Origin: Crotalaria pallida
Lineage: Eukaryota > Streptophyta > Magnoliopsida > Fabales > Fabaceae
Length of the DNA stretch: 64,000 bases
Direction of reading: 5' to 3'
Assembly (NCBI GenBank): GCA_037953625.1
Contig: CM075649.1
Location: forward strand, 64,216,660-64,280,659
Under the pieces are notes generated by a model. The model was not told the DNA's origin and searched no databases. It saw nothing but the letters and a program-made list of their open reading frames with translations. Below, piece after piece: positions 12,100 to 22,322 of the stretch. Made by a program: the position numbers and the translations under genes. Position 1 is the stretch's first letter, and every line of letters starts with the position of its first letter.

Positions 12100-12660
12100 G
12101 ATGAAAATGATGAAAACTTAGGAAATTCAGAAAACCCAGAAAGAAACTCTAAACTCAACGAAAGTCAAGAACTCAGAACCTAAGGGATGAGCAGTTCAAA
12201 CGAAAAAAGAAAAAGGCAGAAGCAAAAACCAGAAGTTCCAAGTCAAAATACTTGAAACTGTAGAAAGAAGACTGGCACGAACTGATAGATGCAATGAAGG
12301 GGAAGCAATAACCGTCAGAGAAGGCAGGACTGCAATGGCTTGAGAGTGGTTGAAGGAAATCTGAGATCTTAAGAAAACGCAGGAACAGAGAGGAATGAGA
12401 GAAGGAAGAATTTCAGAAGAAATGAGGAAGGAGAAGACTAAAGAGCAGTTAAAACTCAAAAAGAAACTTCCCTCCCCACGTTTTTTGAGTTGTTGGGCCT
12501 GGCAACAGAAGCCCAAATCCAACATTGAGCCACTCAAAGAGACACGTGTCGTGCAATCAGTGGAGCGAAACATTTCAAAAACCCAAACGGCAGCATGCAT
12601 GATAATGACACCTGACACAAGCAGCACGTGTCAGTGAAAGGACATTTAAACGTCCTTTCA
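12100..12660 (-). promoter_or_regulatory. Promoter-like upstream region and pyrimidine-rich leader of the antisense gene
   Basis: Read on the minus strand, this contains two G-boxes (CACGTG at 12543-12548, inside the 10-bp palindrome GACACGTGTC, and at 12625-12630). An RY-type CATGCATG lies at 12594-12601, and a long CT-rich stretch runs down to the ATG at 12099. An inverted repeat GAAAGGAC / GTCCTTTC surrounds a TTTAAA core near 12636-12660. This is the layout of an ordinary plant promoter and 5' leader. Activity is inferred only. Confidence 0.4.
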
Positions 12661-12797
12661 ATCAGTATAAGGGACAGCGAGGCACTTTGATATGTCCGGA
12701 ACTTATCACCTCGCCCCGATCCCAACGCTCGGTCCCTTTAAAGGACACCATCGAAGAATTACCAGCTCGGCTCAAGACTCAAAAAGTCTTACCGAGC

Positions 12798-12808
12798 TAG
12801 GGGGCTTA
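12798..12808 (+). other. Polypurine tract of the Tat element
   Basis: TAGGGGGCTTA directly precedes the LTR start TGTGGTAGACC at 12809, the expected place for the plus-strand primer. Confidence 0.6.
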
Positions 12809-13323
12809 TGTGGTAGACCGACCCTCGGTCTACCCTTAGCATACTCGGTCGACCAGCTTACCCTATCTGATAGGTCACGCCTACCCAGGCCGAGCGCTTG
12901 TCCTAGGACCCATCCTGGCACCTCAGGACCGACCACATGGGGCTTACCCCCCAAGGAGTCCGAGCTAGGGGCGCGTGAGCCTAACTTGGCAACAGGGATA
13001 AGATTCTCCACTATAGGATAAGGATGAATGACTCATCCTACATCCTAAATGGGACACGTCAGCTGCCTTGCTGGCCCTCCGTACAGGCCCACAAGGTACA
13101 ATGCCACCCCTATAAATAGTTGTCTCCAGCAAGGGGCTCTGGTACGTTCTCTCTCTCCCTAATTGCACATCCGCACACACTGTGATTAGGGAAACCCTAG
13201 TTGTCCCAACTGGACCTCTAGCATACCTAAACAATCATACACTAACCTCAGTCCATCCACTAGTTCTTGGGTCTCTCTATACCTTTGAGCTAGGGGTGCA
13301 CCTGAAACACCGTGTCCTAAACA
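12809..13323 (+). repeat. 3' LTR of the Tat element
   Basis: Starts TGTGGTAGACC after a polypurine tract. The first 25 bases hold the inverted repeat GGTAGACCGA / TCGGTCTACC. The end is placed at ...CCTAAACA because E2-like LTR sequence resumes just after it (CATTTCATAATAAAAC aligns to 22085 onward). An alternative end is 13309. The 5' partner LTR is gone. Confidence 0.65.
13111..13118 (+). promoter_or_regulatory. TATA box in the Tat LTR
   Basis: TATAAATA in a GC-richer context about 300 bp into the LTR, followed within about 30-40 bp by a likely start region. This is the expected U3/R layout for genomic RNA synthesis. Confidence 0.6.
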
Positions 13324-14551
13324 CGACATTTCATAATAAAACTTTAAGAATAGCAACTAAATCGAGGATGAAATAACAAAATATATTCTATTCAATTCAC
13401 TAGAACACTTCACTTTCAGACTTGAATTAAATTTCCACTACTCAATCCCAATACTATAACCATTAACCAATCACCATTTCCACTTTCCTTTCTCTTTATT
13501 CTTTTAAGCAATATAATCCAATTCCTTTACATTCCACTATCAATTTCACAATTAAGCCAATAAAACACTTGGTCACAAATATAAAAATTTAGCACACAAT
13601 AGCAATCAACAAATCACAAGTTAACCAGCAACCAGTCGACATACTCAGGTATGTCTCAGAGTGCAGTAATTTAAGTCATCTCCCTAATGTTCTTCACTTC
13701 CTACTTTAACAATTCACAATATAAATTAATATAATATTTACAATATTCTTAAAGTTAACTAAAAGCTACATTGATTACAAATAATTAAACTCTAACCTAC
13801 ACTATTTGTTACCACACTCTAATTTAACCACTAATCTCAAATCCTATTATAAACTCTCACTATCCCTTACTGAAAGTGTGGAAAGAGTCTCCCCTTACCT
13901 TTTGAAGAGAAGAGGAGAAGGAAAGGGTGTGTGTGCACTCCACCAAGCCCTTGGGATCAAGCTCCTAGCCTCTACTTCCTTGCTCCTTAACCAATTCCTA
14001 GCTTCCCTTGGTGATTACCCAACTCTATGTGAAGGATTGAGGGAGTTAGGGTTTTGAATTGGGAATTGGGAATTTGAGGGGAAAGGGAATGAAATTGATG
14101 ACTTTGGTGAGGGAAAAAGATAGAGAGTTAATGGGGAATGATTATGGGTTGATGGATTGGAGTTATTTGGTGTTGATTTGAAGATTGAGAAGGATTGGGG
14201 AAGAGAAGAGAAGAGGAACTCGAATGGGAGAAGAGAAACAAATGAGAAACAACACTTAAAATCGTGTGTTATTTCTGATTTGACAGTGGTTAATCGATTA
14301 ACCACTTTGGTTAATCGATTAATTCCCATTGTTTACAAAGGATTAATCGATTAACACATGAGTTAATTGATTAGTGCCTGAAGGTGCTCTTAAATCTAAT
14401 CGATTAAGCTGAGTCTTAATCGATTAGTGGCTGAAGGTGGCTTAAAAATTAATCGATTAAGGCACCTCTTAATCCATTAATGCCCTATGTTTTCCTTTCT
14501 TTCAAGCATTCTAAGGGTTTTAAGCCATTCCTAGCACACCCTAACTTCCCC
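13324..14551 (-). repeat. E2-like LTR, continuation after the gypsy insertion
   Basis: Homologous to the middle of the E2 LTRs (22085-23230), including the GACATAC/GTATGTC hairpin at 13638-13655, the AGGGTTTT-containing region near 14045 and a palindrome array at 14290-14480. It ends where E1 LTR1 begins at 14552, so E1 inserted here. The rest of the E2-like LTR is not seen on the right side of the E1 array. Confidence 0.75.
14290..14480. repeat. Palindrome array TTAATCGATTAA, 8 copies
   Basis: Copies start at 14290, 14311, 14343, 14363, 14396, 14416, 14449 and 14469, giving steps 21, 32, 20, 33, 20, 33, 20. Some copies are degenerate (TTAATTGATTAG, TTAATCCATTAA). Each copy is nearly self-complementary, so neighbours 20 bp apart can also pair as a 12-bp stem with an 8-base loop. 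Confidence 0.9.
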
Positions 14552-14925
14552 TGTAACATCTCTAATTTATTTTCCAAGCCTAATTAATGAATTAATAGGT
14601 TTATAGTGTAGAGAATAGGTTGATTTCCTGCTTAAGGAATTTTGTGAGCAAGGTGATTAATAATTTTAAGTACTAGGGGTTGCGTAGGGTGCATCGGTGG
14701 CAAGAAGTAGAATTATAGAAGTGAAATCGGGAGTTTAATCGGGGTTTTAAGTGTTAGAACTCGTCCGGTGAAAGAAAAATTAGGAATAAAATATCCATAG
14801 CTCTAAACCCAATCCCCACCGTTGGATGTGAAGTTTAGGATTTTAGGAAGCTTGTCTCAAAATTTGGGCAAGATCCAACGGTTATCGAAAAAGTTATGGC
14901 GTTTTGAAATTAGGGCCCTCAAGAC

Positions 14926-15027
14926 ACGCCCAGGCGCACCGGGGCACGCCCAGGCGCGCTAGCCCCTCATTTGGTGCGCAACTCAGGCAGATCTACGCCC
15001 AGGCGCGCCATGACCCGCGCCCAGGCG
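14926..15027. repeat. GC-rich near-palindrome cassette in E1 LTR1
   Basis: Four copies of an ACGCCCAGGCGC-like word start at 14926, 14946, 14995 and 15017 (steps 20, 49, 22). The core CGCC-NN-GGCG is self-complementary. The cassette follows the conserved block CTCAAAATTTGGGCAAG...AAAGTTATGGCG, exactly where E2 LTRs carry their TTAATCGATTAA array. It is strikingly GC-rich inside an AT-rich LTR. Confidence 0.8.
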
Positions 15028-17381
15028 AGCGGGGCTGATAGCTGACGCGTTAAGTGGTGCGTGGGCACCTTAGGAGCCACACATCTTTGGCTTGCTTAAG
15101 AAGCCAATTTCCCACTCTCTCATAATACCTCTAGCAAAATAATTAAATGATTTAATATGATGTTTTCAAGATTTGAGTCTCAGAATAAAATTTTGATTTC
15201 ATGATTATATTTGAAATATGTTTTTTTTGTCAAAATAAGTATAAATTTGTTATCATACGTCTTCCAAAATTAAAGTAGTACTTTTATTTAGTTTAATTAA
15301 CATTTTGATAGGGAGCTCAAGTGCAAGCCTTAGAGGCATTTTTATAAATAGTTTCTTCAGAAAAATATGTTTAACTTAATATTTTGAGCGTCCTTGTAAA
15401 TTTTCATAGTGTTCGGAGGCTGTTTTAATTTTAGCTTCTGGACTGGTTTAATAAATTACTGGTATAAGTTATATATAATAATTTGCTATTTCAAAATTAT
15501 AAAATATTATTTTTATCAAGTTTAATATCAAGATTTAGAAAATATATTTACTTTTGAATTTTGATAATTTTTCTTACGTAATAGCTATCCGGAGGGACCG
15601 GTAACTTTATTATTTTTTAATCAGTTTTGAGTAATTTAAAATACAATATTGTTTTACCTAAACGTATTTTATTTTTAGTATCATCCAAATTTTAGCTATA
15701 ATCCAAAATACCTACACACATTGATCCACAAATATATATATATATATAAATGTATTATTACTAATCTACCCGCTACCCGTAGCCCACCCAAAGAAAAAAA
15801 AATGAAACAAAACGTGTGGCACTGAGGCCAACACGTTAAAAGCCAAGAAAGAAGGAAATATAGAGTCTGAGAGCGCAAGAGAGAGAAAAAAAAACATAGA
15901 AGGAAAGAAATAGATAGAACGAGAGCAGAGAGGGCGACACACGAGAAAAAGAATTTAAGGGTTTTCAAATTTTCCGGTCCAATAATTCAAGATACAACCG
16001 TTCAATCTTAAATCTTTCTTAGATATATAATCTCCTCAACTCGCTCTACCTATCTATATAATTTATTTTACGATCCGTTAATATTTTTATTATCCCTATA
16101 TTTTCAAATAAAGAGATGTTTTAGGGAAAAGTGATATATCTTTATTGTATAATGATATATATTTATTGTTTTGACAAAAATGAGTTTATTTGATATAGTT
16201 ATATATAAATATATTTATTTTAATGTTATAATTAGTTTTAACACATGTCCCTATTTAGATTCAACACGTTGTTTTTGACCTTGACCCGGGAGCAAGTTGC
16301 GGATGTTAAATTGACTCTGTCACTATGACTAGCATTTCCAAGGTAAGGGGAGTCTCTTTTCCACACTTTGGGTTAGGGATAGTTAGGGTGTATAATAGGA
16401 TTTGAGTTTAATACTTAGACCGGGTTGAGGGTAGCAAAATAGTTTTGATTTAAAGTTGATTTAGGGGTGATTACTATGTTTACGGTTAATTTTATATTAA
16501 TTAAATTGTTTATGTTAAATTCTCTTTTTATTAATACTAAAGTAGGAAGTGAAGAACCCCAGGGAGTTGACTTACATTCCATGTACTCTGAGACATACCT
16601 GAGTATGTCGACTGATTTGTAATATTGGTTGATGATTGTTAAATTGATATGCTCACTAAGAGTTTTATATGTGATTAATTGAAATGTGACCCTATATGTG
16701 TTTAATTGATGGTGTATGTGTATAAACATTAAAAATGGAAATGTGATGTAAAAAGATATAATAAGCTGGAACTTGAAATGAATTTATATATAGATATAAC
16801 TTGAGAATGTTGGTGTGTAAATAATGTTTGGAAATATGTGTGATTTGTGAAATGCTCGGTAAATTATGGTTTGATCTATAAATTAAAGGAATGATTATGT
16901 CTGTTAAAAGTGGTGAAAATGAATATTTGATATTGTTTGCAATTCTTTGAGTATTTGATGAATGGTGTGCATGTTGTTCTTGACTTTTGTGAATGAGTTT
17001 TGATATGGAATAAAAGGAATGCAGTGTAATTGATCCTTGGATGCCCCGACACACTAGGTGCCCTGCTAGGTGGTGAATTGCCTGCTAGGGCCTAATTGCC
17101 TGTCAGGCGAATTGCCCATTAGGTCCTAAATTCCCGTTAGGCGTCGGTGCACCAATGGATCAATACACTGCATAACCACCGGAAAAAGTTAATGGATTGT
17201 GGATTGGAATTGAGAAATGAATAATTAATGGAAAGGTAATTAATTGCGTTGTCCTAACGGGTGATGCCTAATGGGTGTCTCAGTCCTGACAGGTGTAAAG
17301 TCCCTAGTAGGTGCCAAATTGCCTAGCAGGTGCGCTAATTCCTAGTGGTGCAAAGATAAAAAGAAAAAGAGAATATGATTT

Positions 17382-17508
17382 GTATGTTGTCCTCTGACCG
17401 TGAGGAGACATACAATGTATATGTGGTTTGTATGTTGTCCTCTGACCGTGAGGAGACATACAATGTATAAGTGGGTATGTTGGCCTCTGACCGTGAGGTG
17501 ACATACAG
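17382..17508 (+). repeat. Three tandem ~45-bp hairpin repeats in LTR1
   Basis: Each unit contains GTATGTTGTCCTC-TGACCGT-GAGGAGACATAC, whose arms are complementary. The third unit carries changes in both arms. The same array is in LTR2 (32907-33033) and LTR3 (57516-57642). Confidence 0.85.
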
Positions 17509-17902
17509 TTTTATGAACCTGGAAAGAGAATGAATATGGAAATGTATTTGGATATTGAAAATATGTGATTATGATACATTTTGTTAATACATGGCTTGAT
17601 TTACTTATTATCCTTGAGTTTTTGTTATATACCATTTTACTATCTTTTAATCCACTGTGTTGTGAAAAGGTCTCACCCTTATGTGGTTAACATTTTAGGT
17701 ACTTGAGCAAGGAGCTTGGAGATAAGAGTGCTCAGCGGATCAGTCGAAAGAAAGGAACTCAAGTGTATTTTATTATATTGTAATTGAAAGCCCCCAACGC
17801 TATTTGTGAACTCTGATTTATAAAAGAAAATTTAAAGTCCAATGTTTCATTTTTCAAACGTTTATTGTTTATTATTCATTATATTACGGGGTGTTACATT
17901 TA

Positions 17903-17914
17903 TGGTATCAGAGC
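17903..17914 (+). other. Primer binding site of E1 copy 1 (initiator Met tRNA)
   Basis: TGGTATCAGAGC, a full match to the complement of the plant initiator-Met tRNA 3' end, four bases after the LTR1 terminus. Equivalent sites are at 33428-33439 after LTR2 and about 58037-58048 after LTR3. Confidence 0.9.
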
Positions 17915-18622
17915 AGTTTCTTCCTTTCGGCCTGAGGGAAAGTTGTCCCAATCTCGCTGCGAACATTCTCATCTCGAGCTTCTCCTCTAAAGGTGAGACT
18001 TTTTTTTAGTAGAAATTGTAAATGATAAATGCTAGTGAGTAAGTTTATGTTTGCAAATGGGAAATAACAACAAGTATTAAACTAAGAAATTTTTATGAAA
18101 GCTAAAAGAGGATCAAATTCTTTGGAAACTAAGCAGGATCCCTTAGTGATTCAAAGGATTGGATATTCTGAGTATTCACCCAATTGCAAACAGGAAACCT
18201 AAGTGGTATGAACACGATTAGTCGAGAGCATAAAAGTTGAGCTTTTGGACTAATCGAAAGTTAAAGTTTTATGCAAAGGAAATCTGGTTAATGCTAAGGC
18301 ATTCGAGCATGTAGTACAGGAACTCAATCGAATTGCGAGGGCTACTACCACCGATTAAATATAGTGTTGGAAATGGCCAATCCGACATTATATCTATTGG
18401 GAGGTGAAGTCACCGAAATTCAAAAGTTTGTGCACTATCGTGAATTTGCAAACGATTCCCTATGTATGAAACTTTAATGCCATTGATATGTTTTTCCTTG
18501 CTTCACTATGTTTAATTGTTTATGATTTGAATACATGCGTTTGACAACTAGTTTGGTATCAAAGTAGTCGGATGGAGATTTGAAATGGAACCATATGGAT
18601 TTTATAAATTAGAATCTCGATG

Positions 18623-18663
18623 CTAATCTAATCAAGTGCTTAAATTCACATCGATTAGATTAG
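18623..18663 (+). other. Hairpin with 11-bp perfect arms in the E1 interior
   Basis: CTAATCTAATC and GATTAGATTAG flank a loop that contains TTAAATTCACA. A counterpart with different arm bases but similar loop is in E2 at 26156-26197 (minus strand). See findings for covariation. Confidence 0.75.
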
Positions 18664-21282
18664 TATCTAGGAGAGCGAAAAATAATATTTAAAGTAAAGC
18701 AATAGTTGGTTCCATAGTTAATCTCGATTCAATTAACTGTGACCCCAAATGTGAAGCAAGCATTGAGTACTGACCAATTGAATTTGAACCGCACCAATTT
18801 GATTTGCGAATATAAAAGGACTTGTGCCTAACTTGGGGAAGCGGTTCGGATTCAATCGAAAGGTTCTCACAATATGATTATATGCGGAATAGTTTAGCAA
18901 TAAAGCAAGGGGACAGAAATTAGAGGTGGAATCAGGAGAATTGAAATAACTTCTTGCCCGATTATAATCTAAACGAGTGATTTATTTCACGTCGCTTAGA
19001 TTAGAATCCACGAACAACAACAACAACTTTTATATCAGATTTGTAATTGACTCCACCACTAAAATAGTTCCGATAACTTTAATACTAAACGAAAGCTAAA
19101 TTGGAGCTTCTAATGATTGAACTTGAACCCCAAGCTACAATAACAAAATTTTATAATGGAAAGAGGAATATTTAATCGAAAAAGGGGTTAACATTCAATC
19201 TAGAGGTTCTCACGTTACTTTTGACTATTTGGATGGTAGTGCATTTGCATATACAAAAGTCTATGTTTAGGTGGAAATGAATTTAAATCTTCGAAAATGT
19301 TTTCAAATGATTTTGGGATTAATAACTTTACAATGCCATTTTTTTTTTGTGTTTGGAAGTCCCAAATTATTTTCCACTAAGCATTGACTAAGAATGTTGT
19401 TTTGAAAATTGTGTTCAAGATGAAACTGAATTTTGTTTGTGTATTCTTGAGTGATATATGTGTTTGATAGTTCTATGTGCAAAGTGAAATTTTTGCCGGA
19501 TGCTTGTGAGTGTTTAAAATGAATTTCAAAAGTCGCACCGAACTACAATCATTCCAAATGGATCGTGAGGTCGCACGATAAATTTTCAAGAAATAGTAAG
19601 AAAAACAAGGATTTCTAATTGATCGAGTAGTGAATTTTGTAACCAAGTCATACATCGGTCAAATAGGAATCCTTATTATGCGACTCAAATCAATTCGGAA
19701 TGAAAACTCGAATTTTAAACTTGAAGTAAAAAGGGAATGTAATTGCCTCAACCTTTGAAGATGAACTAAACTAAATTTTTCCAAGTCCAAGGCATATTCC
19801 TTTTTCTTTGAGTTTACCCATCTTGAGTGCCCTTTCGCTCCTTCGTCTAGGTTCTTATGAAATTAGATGGGGGTAACTCTCTATGGAGAGGTGCATGATT
19901 TAAAAGTTTAATCGAATTTTCAAATAAAGCAAATCGTTCCTCATTAAGAGAGGAACATCATGAGTAAATAAAATTTTGTTTCTTTTATATAAACGTAAAG
20001 TTGTTTTTCTAAGCATTCTTCTAGTGTGGGATCTTCTTCCTAACTTTTAAATCCCCATACCTAATGATTTTCAAACCAGAGGTTTCAAGGACGTATGTGT
20101 GTAGTTAAGTGTTTTTGGGAAATCAGGGTTTTTATATAAAGTGGAAAACTAAGTTTTTGGGCTTAGGATATTTATTTGACATGGAAAATTTGGCCTAATC
20201 ACCCTAAGGTTGAATCATTGTTCATGTAACATTTCAAACCAATTGGAGCAAGTAATGTTTTAACTGAAATGAATTTAACGTGCTCTAATCGGTTTGGCAA
20301 TTTTACACAACCTTGGGCTAAGTTTAGGTGTTGTCCCATTAAATTTTGAGGCCAATTGGAGTTTGTCTACTATTTTTAAGTGAATTTGAAGTAGGTTCAC
20401 CCCCGACCATTACAATTCTTTGACAAAGTGGTCGTACGATCCAAAAATGAACCTTATGAACTCTGATTGACTTAAAAATTTACCATGATGTTCTTTTATG
20501 TACAGGGACACTACTTTCAAATTTCATAACATTAGAAAAGTGAATTGATGGAATGCATTTTGGTTGCAAACCATATAAGTCCTATTCCCCGACCCCTATT
20601 TGGAACTGATTTTTCAATATGTGATGATTGTGTTTGTAGAGGTAGTGTTAGTCTTAAGTTAGACTAGGAATAGTTAGGATGGAAGCCAAGTTGAGTTTAT
20701 GTTAGGGTTTGAGGTATAATATGTTGTGGATTGTGTTGTGTATGATTGAACCTTGTATGAAGCTTATACGATTTATGTCTGGTTGAATGATGCTTGTGGC
20801 TAGTCAGGGCCTAGACATAGGACATAAGTGGTAGGTTTTGGGGTTAGAGTATAACCAACCCTTTAAGGTAAAGGTGTTCAGAGTGTTTTAGTGCCCTGTA
20901 CAACCTTCGAAGTAGAATTTCGAAAGAAACCCAGTTGATCTTAGAAATCACTCCCAACTTCCTTGTGAAGTTAAACCTGAGTCTAGAATCCCAGATTTAT
21001 TTGGGAGTCTTGTTAGAGGGACTCCTAAAATAGTTAATTGAGAGAAGTGTAAACTTTAGCAAACCTCTTAGAGTCTCCACGTCGAGACTAACCAAATCAA
21101 ACCATTGTCGGTACTCTTGTGAGTACAAGAGTTTTCTGGTGTACTCATGCTGAATGGTATGCCAAATTCCAAGTGGGGGAGTAGAACCAAAGTTAAGCAA
21201 GTTCCATAGCTTAGAAGTCTTCTTTCCGGGATGATTCTCCAATTAAGGACTTTAAGCGGAATTTCGGGGACGAAATTCCAAT

Positions 21283-21296
21283 AAGTGGGGAAGAAT
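21283..21296 (+). other. Polypurine tract of E1 before LTR2
   Basis: AAGTGGGGAAGAAT immediately before TGTAACATC. The same tract lies at 36808-36821 before LTR3. Together with the PBS it confirms plus orientation. Confidence 0.8.
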
Positions 21297-21750
21297 TGTA
21301 ACATCTCTAATTTATTTTCCAAGCCTAATTAATGAATTAATAGGTTTATAGTGTAGAGAATAGGTTAATTTCCTGCTTAAGGAATTTTGTGAGCAAGGTG
21401 ATTAATAATTTTAAGTACTAGGGGTTGCGTAGGGTGCATCGGTGGCAAGAAGTAGAATTATAGAAGTGAAATCGGGAGTTTAATCGGGGTTTTAAGTGTT
21501 AGAACTCGTCCGGTGAAAGAAAAATTAGGAATAAAATATCCATAGCTCTAAACCCAATCCCCACCGTTGGATGTGAAGTTTAGGATTTTAGGAAGCTTGT
21601 CTCAAAATTTGGGCAAGATCCAACGGTTATCGGAAAAGTTATGGCGTTTTGAAGTTAGGGCCCTCAAAACACGCCCAGGCGCACCAGGGCACGCCCCGGC
21701 GCGCTAGCCCCTCATTTGGTGCGCAACTCAGGTAGATCTGCGCCCAGGCG
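21297..21750 (+). repeat. E1 LTR2, left part
   Basis: First 454 bp of LTR2, ending in AGGCG (21746-21750), the left copy of the target duplication made by E2. It is closer to LTR3 than to LTR1 in this stretch (for example CGGAAAAGTT, GCACCAGGG/GCACCAGGGC context, CAGGTAGATCTG). Confidence 0.9.
21746..21750. other. Target site duplication AGGCG, left copy (E2)
   Basis: AGGCG at 21746-21750 and at 30527-30531 flank E2. LTR1 has a single AGGCG at this place, so E2 inserted here and duplicated five bases. Confidence 0.95.
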
Positions 21751-22265
21751 TGTAACACCCCGATTTTCTTATTATAAAAATACTCGGAAATAAAAATTTT
21801 GAACGTAATTAAGAAACCTTAAAAGTAATTTCTTCAAATAAAATACATGAATCAGAGTTTGCAATTTAAGCGGATAACTTTAAAAGTTCGTTTACAAATT
21901 TAATTTATACAAAAGGTGGGGCACTTAATTACAATATAGAGCACATATACAAAACTCAGTTTCCTTTCTTCCGACTTGTTCCGCTGCACACTCTGATCTC
22001 CAAGCATCTTGAATATGTACCTAAATTGTTATCCACTAAGGGTGAGATCTTTCACAGCACAGTGAATTAAAAGGATAGTATACAATTCATAATAAAGACA
22101 TAAGAATAATAATCAAACTAAAGATAGCGGCAACAACATCCTATCACACACACAATTCCCTTTCTATTCATAATTATTTTAGACTCCCATTATCCATTTT
22201 AATCCACTGCTCGTTCTAACACTTTATCTCTTAACCATTTACACCTTTCATTCTCTTTATTCCCT

Positions 22266-22270
<5 letters not shown>

Positions 22271-22310
<40 letters not shown>

Positions 22311-22322
22311 CTGTGTGTGTGT
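22271..22322. repeat. (AT)n(GT)n microsatellite in E2 3' LTR
   Basis: About 52 bp of AT then GT repeats with one CT interruption. The homologous tracts at 28582-28614, 37795-37832 and 44101-44137 are of different lengths. Confidence 0.95.

Larger units (their letters stand above)
7408..13323 (+). mobile_element. 5'-truncated Ty3/gypsy retrotransposon, Tat type
   Basis: The order is RNase H, integrase, spacer, antisense gene, polypurine tract, LTR. The antisense gene between pol and the 3' LTR, together with an extra RNase H next to integrase, is known for the plant Tat lineage (Grande, Retand and relatives). Missing are the 5' LTR, gag, protease, reverse transcriptase, first RNase H and the start of the second RNase H. 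It sits inside an E2-like LTR. Because one end is truncated, no target site duplication can be seen. The copy is dead: incomplete, and with stops in both genes. Confidence 0.85.
14552..17898 (+). repeat. E1 LTR1 (uninterrupted, 3347 bp)
   Basis: TGTAACATCTC...GGGGTGTTACA. It contains a GC-rich cassette of CGCCCAGGCG repeats (14926-15027), a conserved hairpin GACATAC-CTGA-GTATGTC (16592-16609), a degenerate array of 'ATTGCCTGNTAGG'-like words (17041-17345) and three 45-bp tandem repeats (17382-17508). It is the only LTR of the array that shows the empty E2 target site (ACGCCCAGGCGCGCC near 14995-15009). Confidence 0.9.
17899..21296 (+). mobile_element. E1 internal domain, copy 1 (non-coding)
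   Basis: A 3398-bp interior with no open frame of note. Features in order: PBS (17903-17914); a conserved AG|GTGAG donor-like site (17991-17996); a stretch near 18290-18450 shared with E2 that looks like a decayed coding segment; a perfect 11-bp-arm hairpin (18623-18663); a further imperfect hairpin (18964-19005); a 15-bp-arm imperfect hairpin (20236-20294); and a polypurine tract (21283-21296). Mobilisation would need proteins from another element. Confidence 0.85.

Noticed and set aside
14290..14480. CRISPR-like array (short palindromic repeats with spacers)
   Set aside because: Repeats are 12 bp, spacers alternate 8 and about 20 bp and are partly repeated, there are no cas genes, and the DNA is a plant retroelement LTR.
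17304..17635. Minus-strand open frames with repeated MSPHGQR-type peptides (also in LTR2 and LTR3)
   Set aside because: They are translations of the three 45-bp tandem repeats in a non-coding LTR; no start context, no homologue known to me.
17899..17920. tRNA gene at TGGTATCAGAGC sites
   Set aside because: Only the 12-base primer binding site is present; no cloverleaf around it at any of the sites.
20997..21322. Two overlapping minus-strand frames of 81 and 84 residues just before LTR2 (again before LTR3)
   Set aside because: They overlap each other and the polypurine tract, and have no domain; chance frames in the E1 interior.
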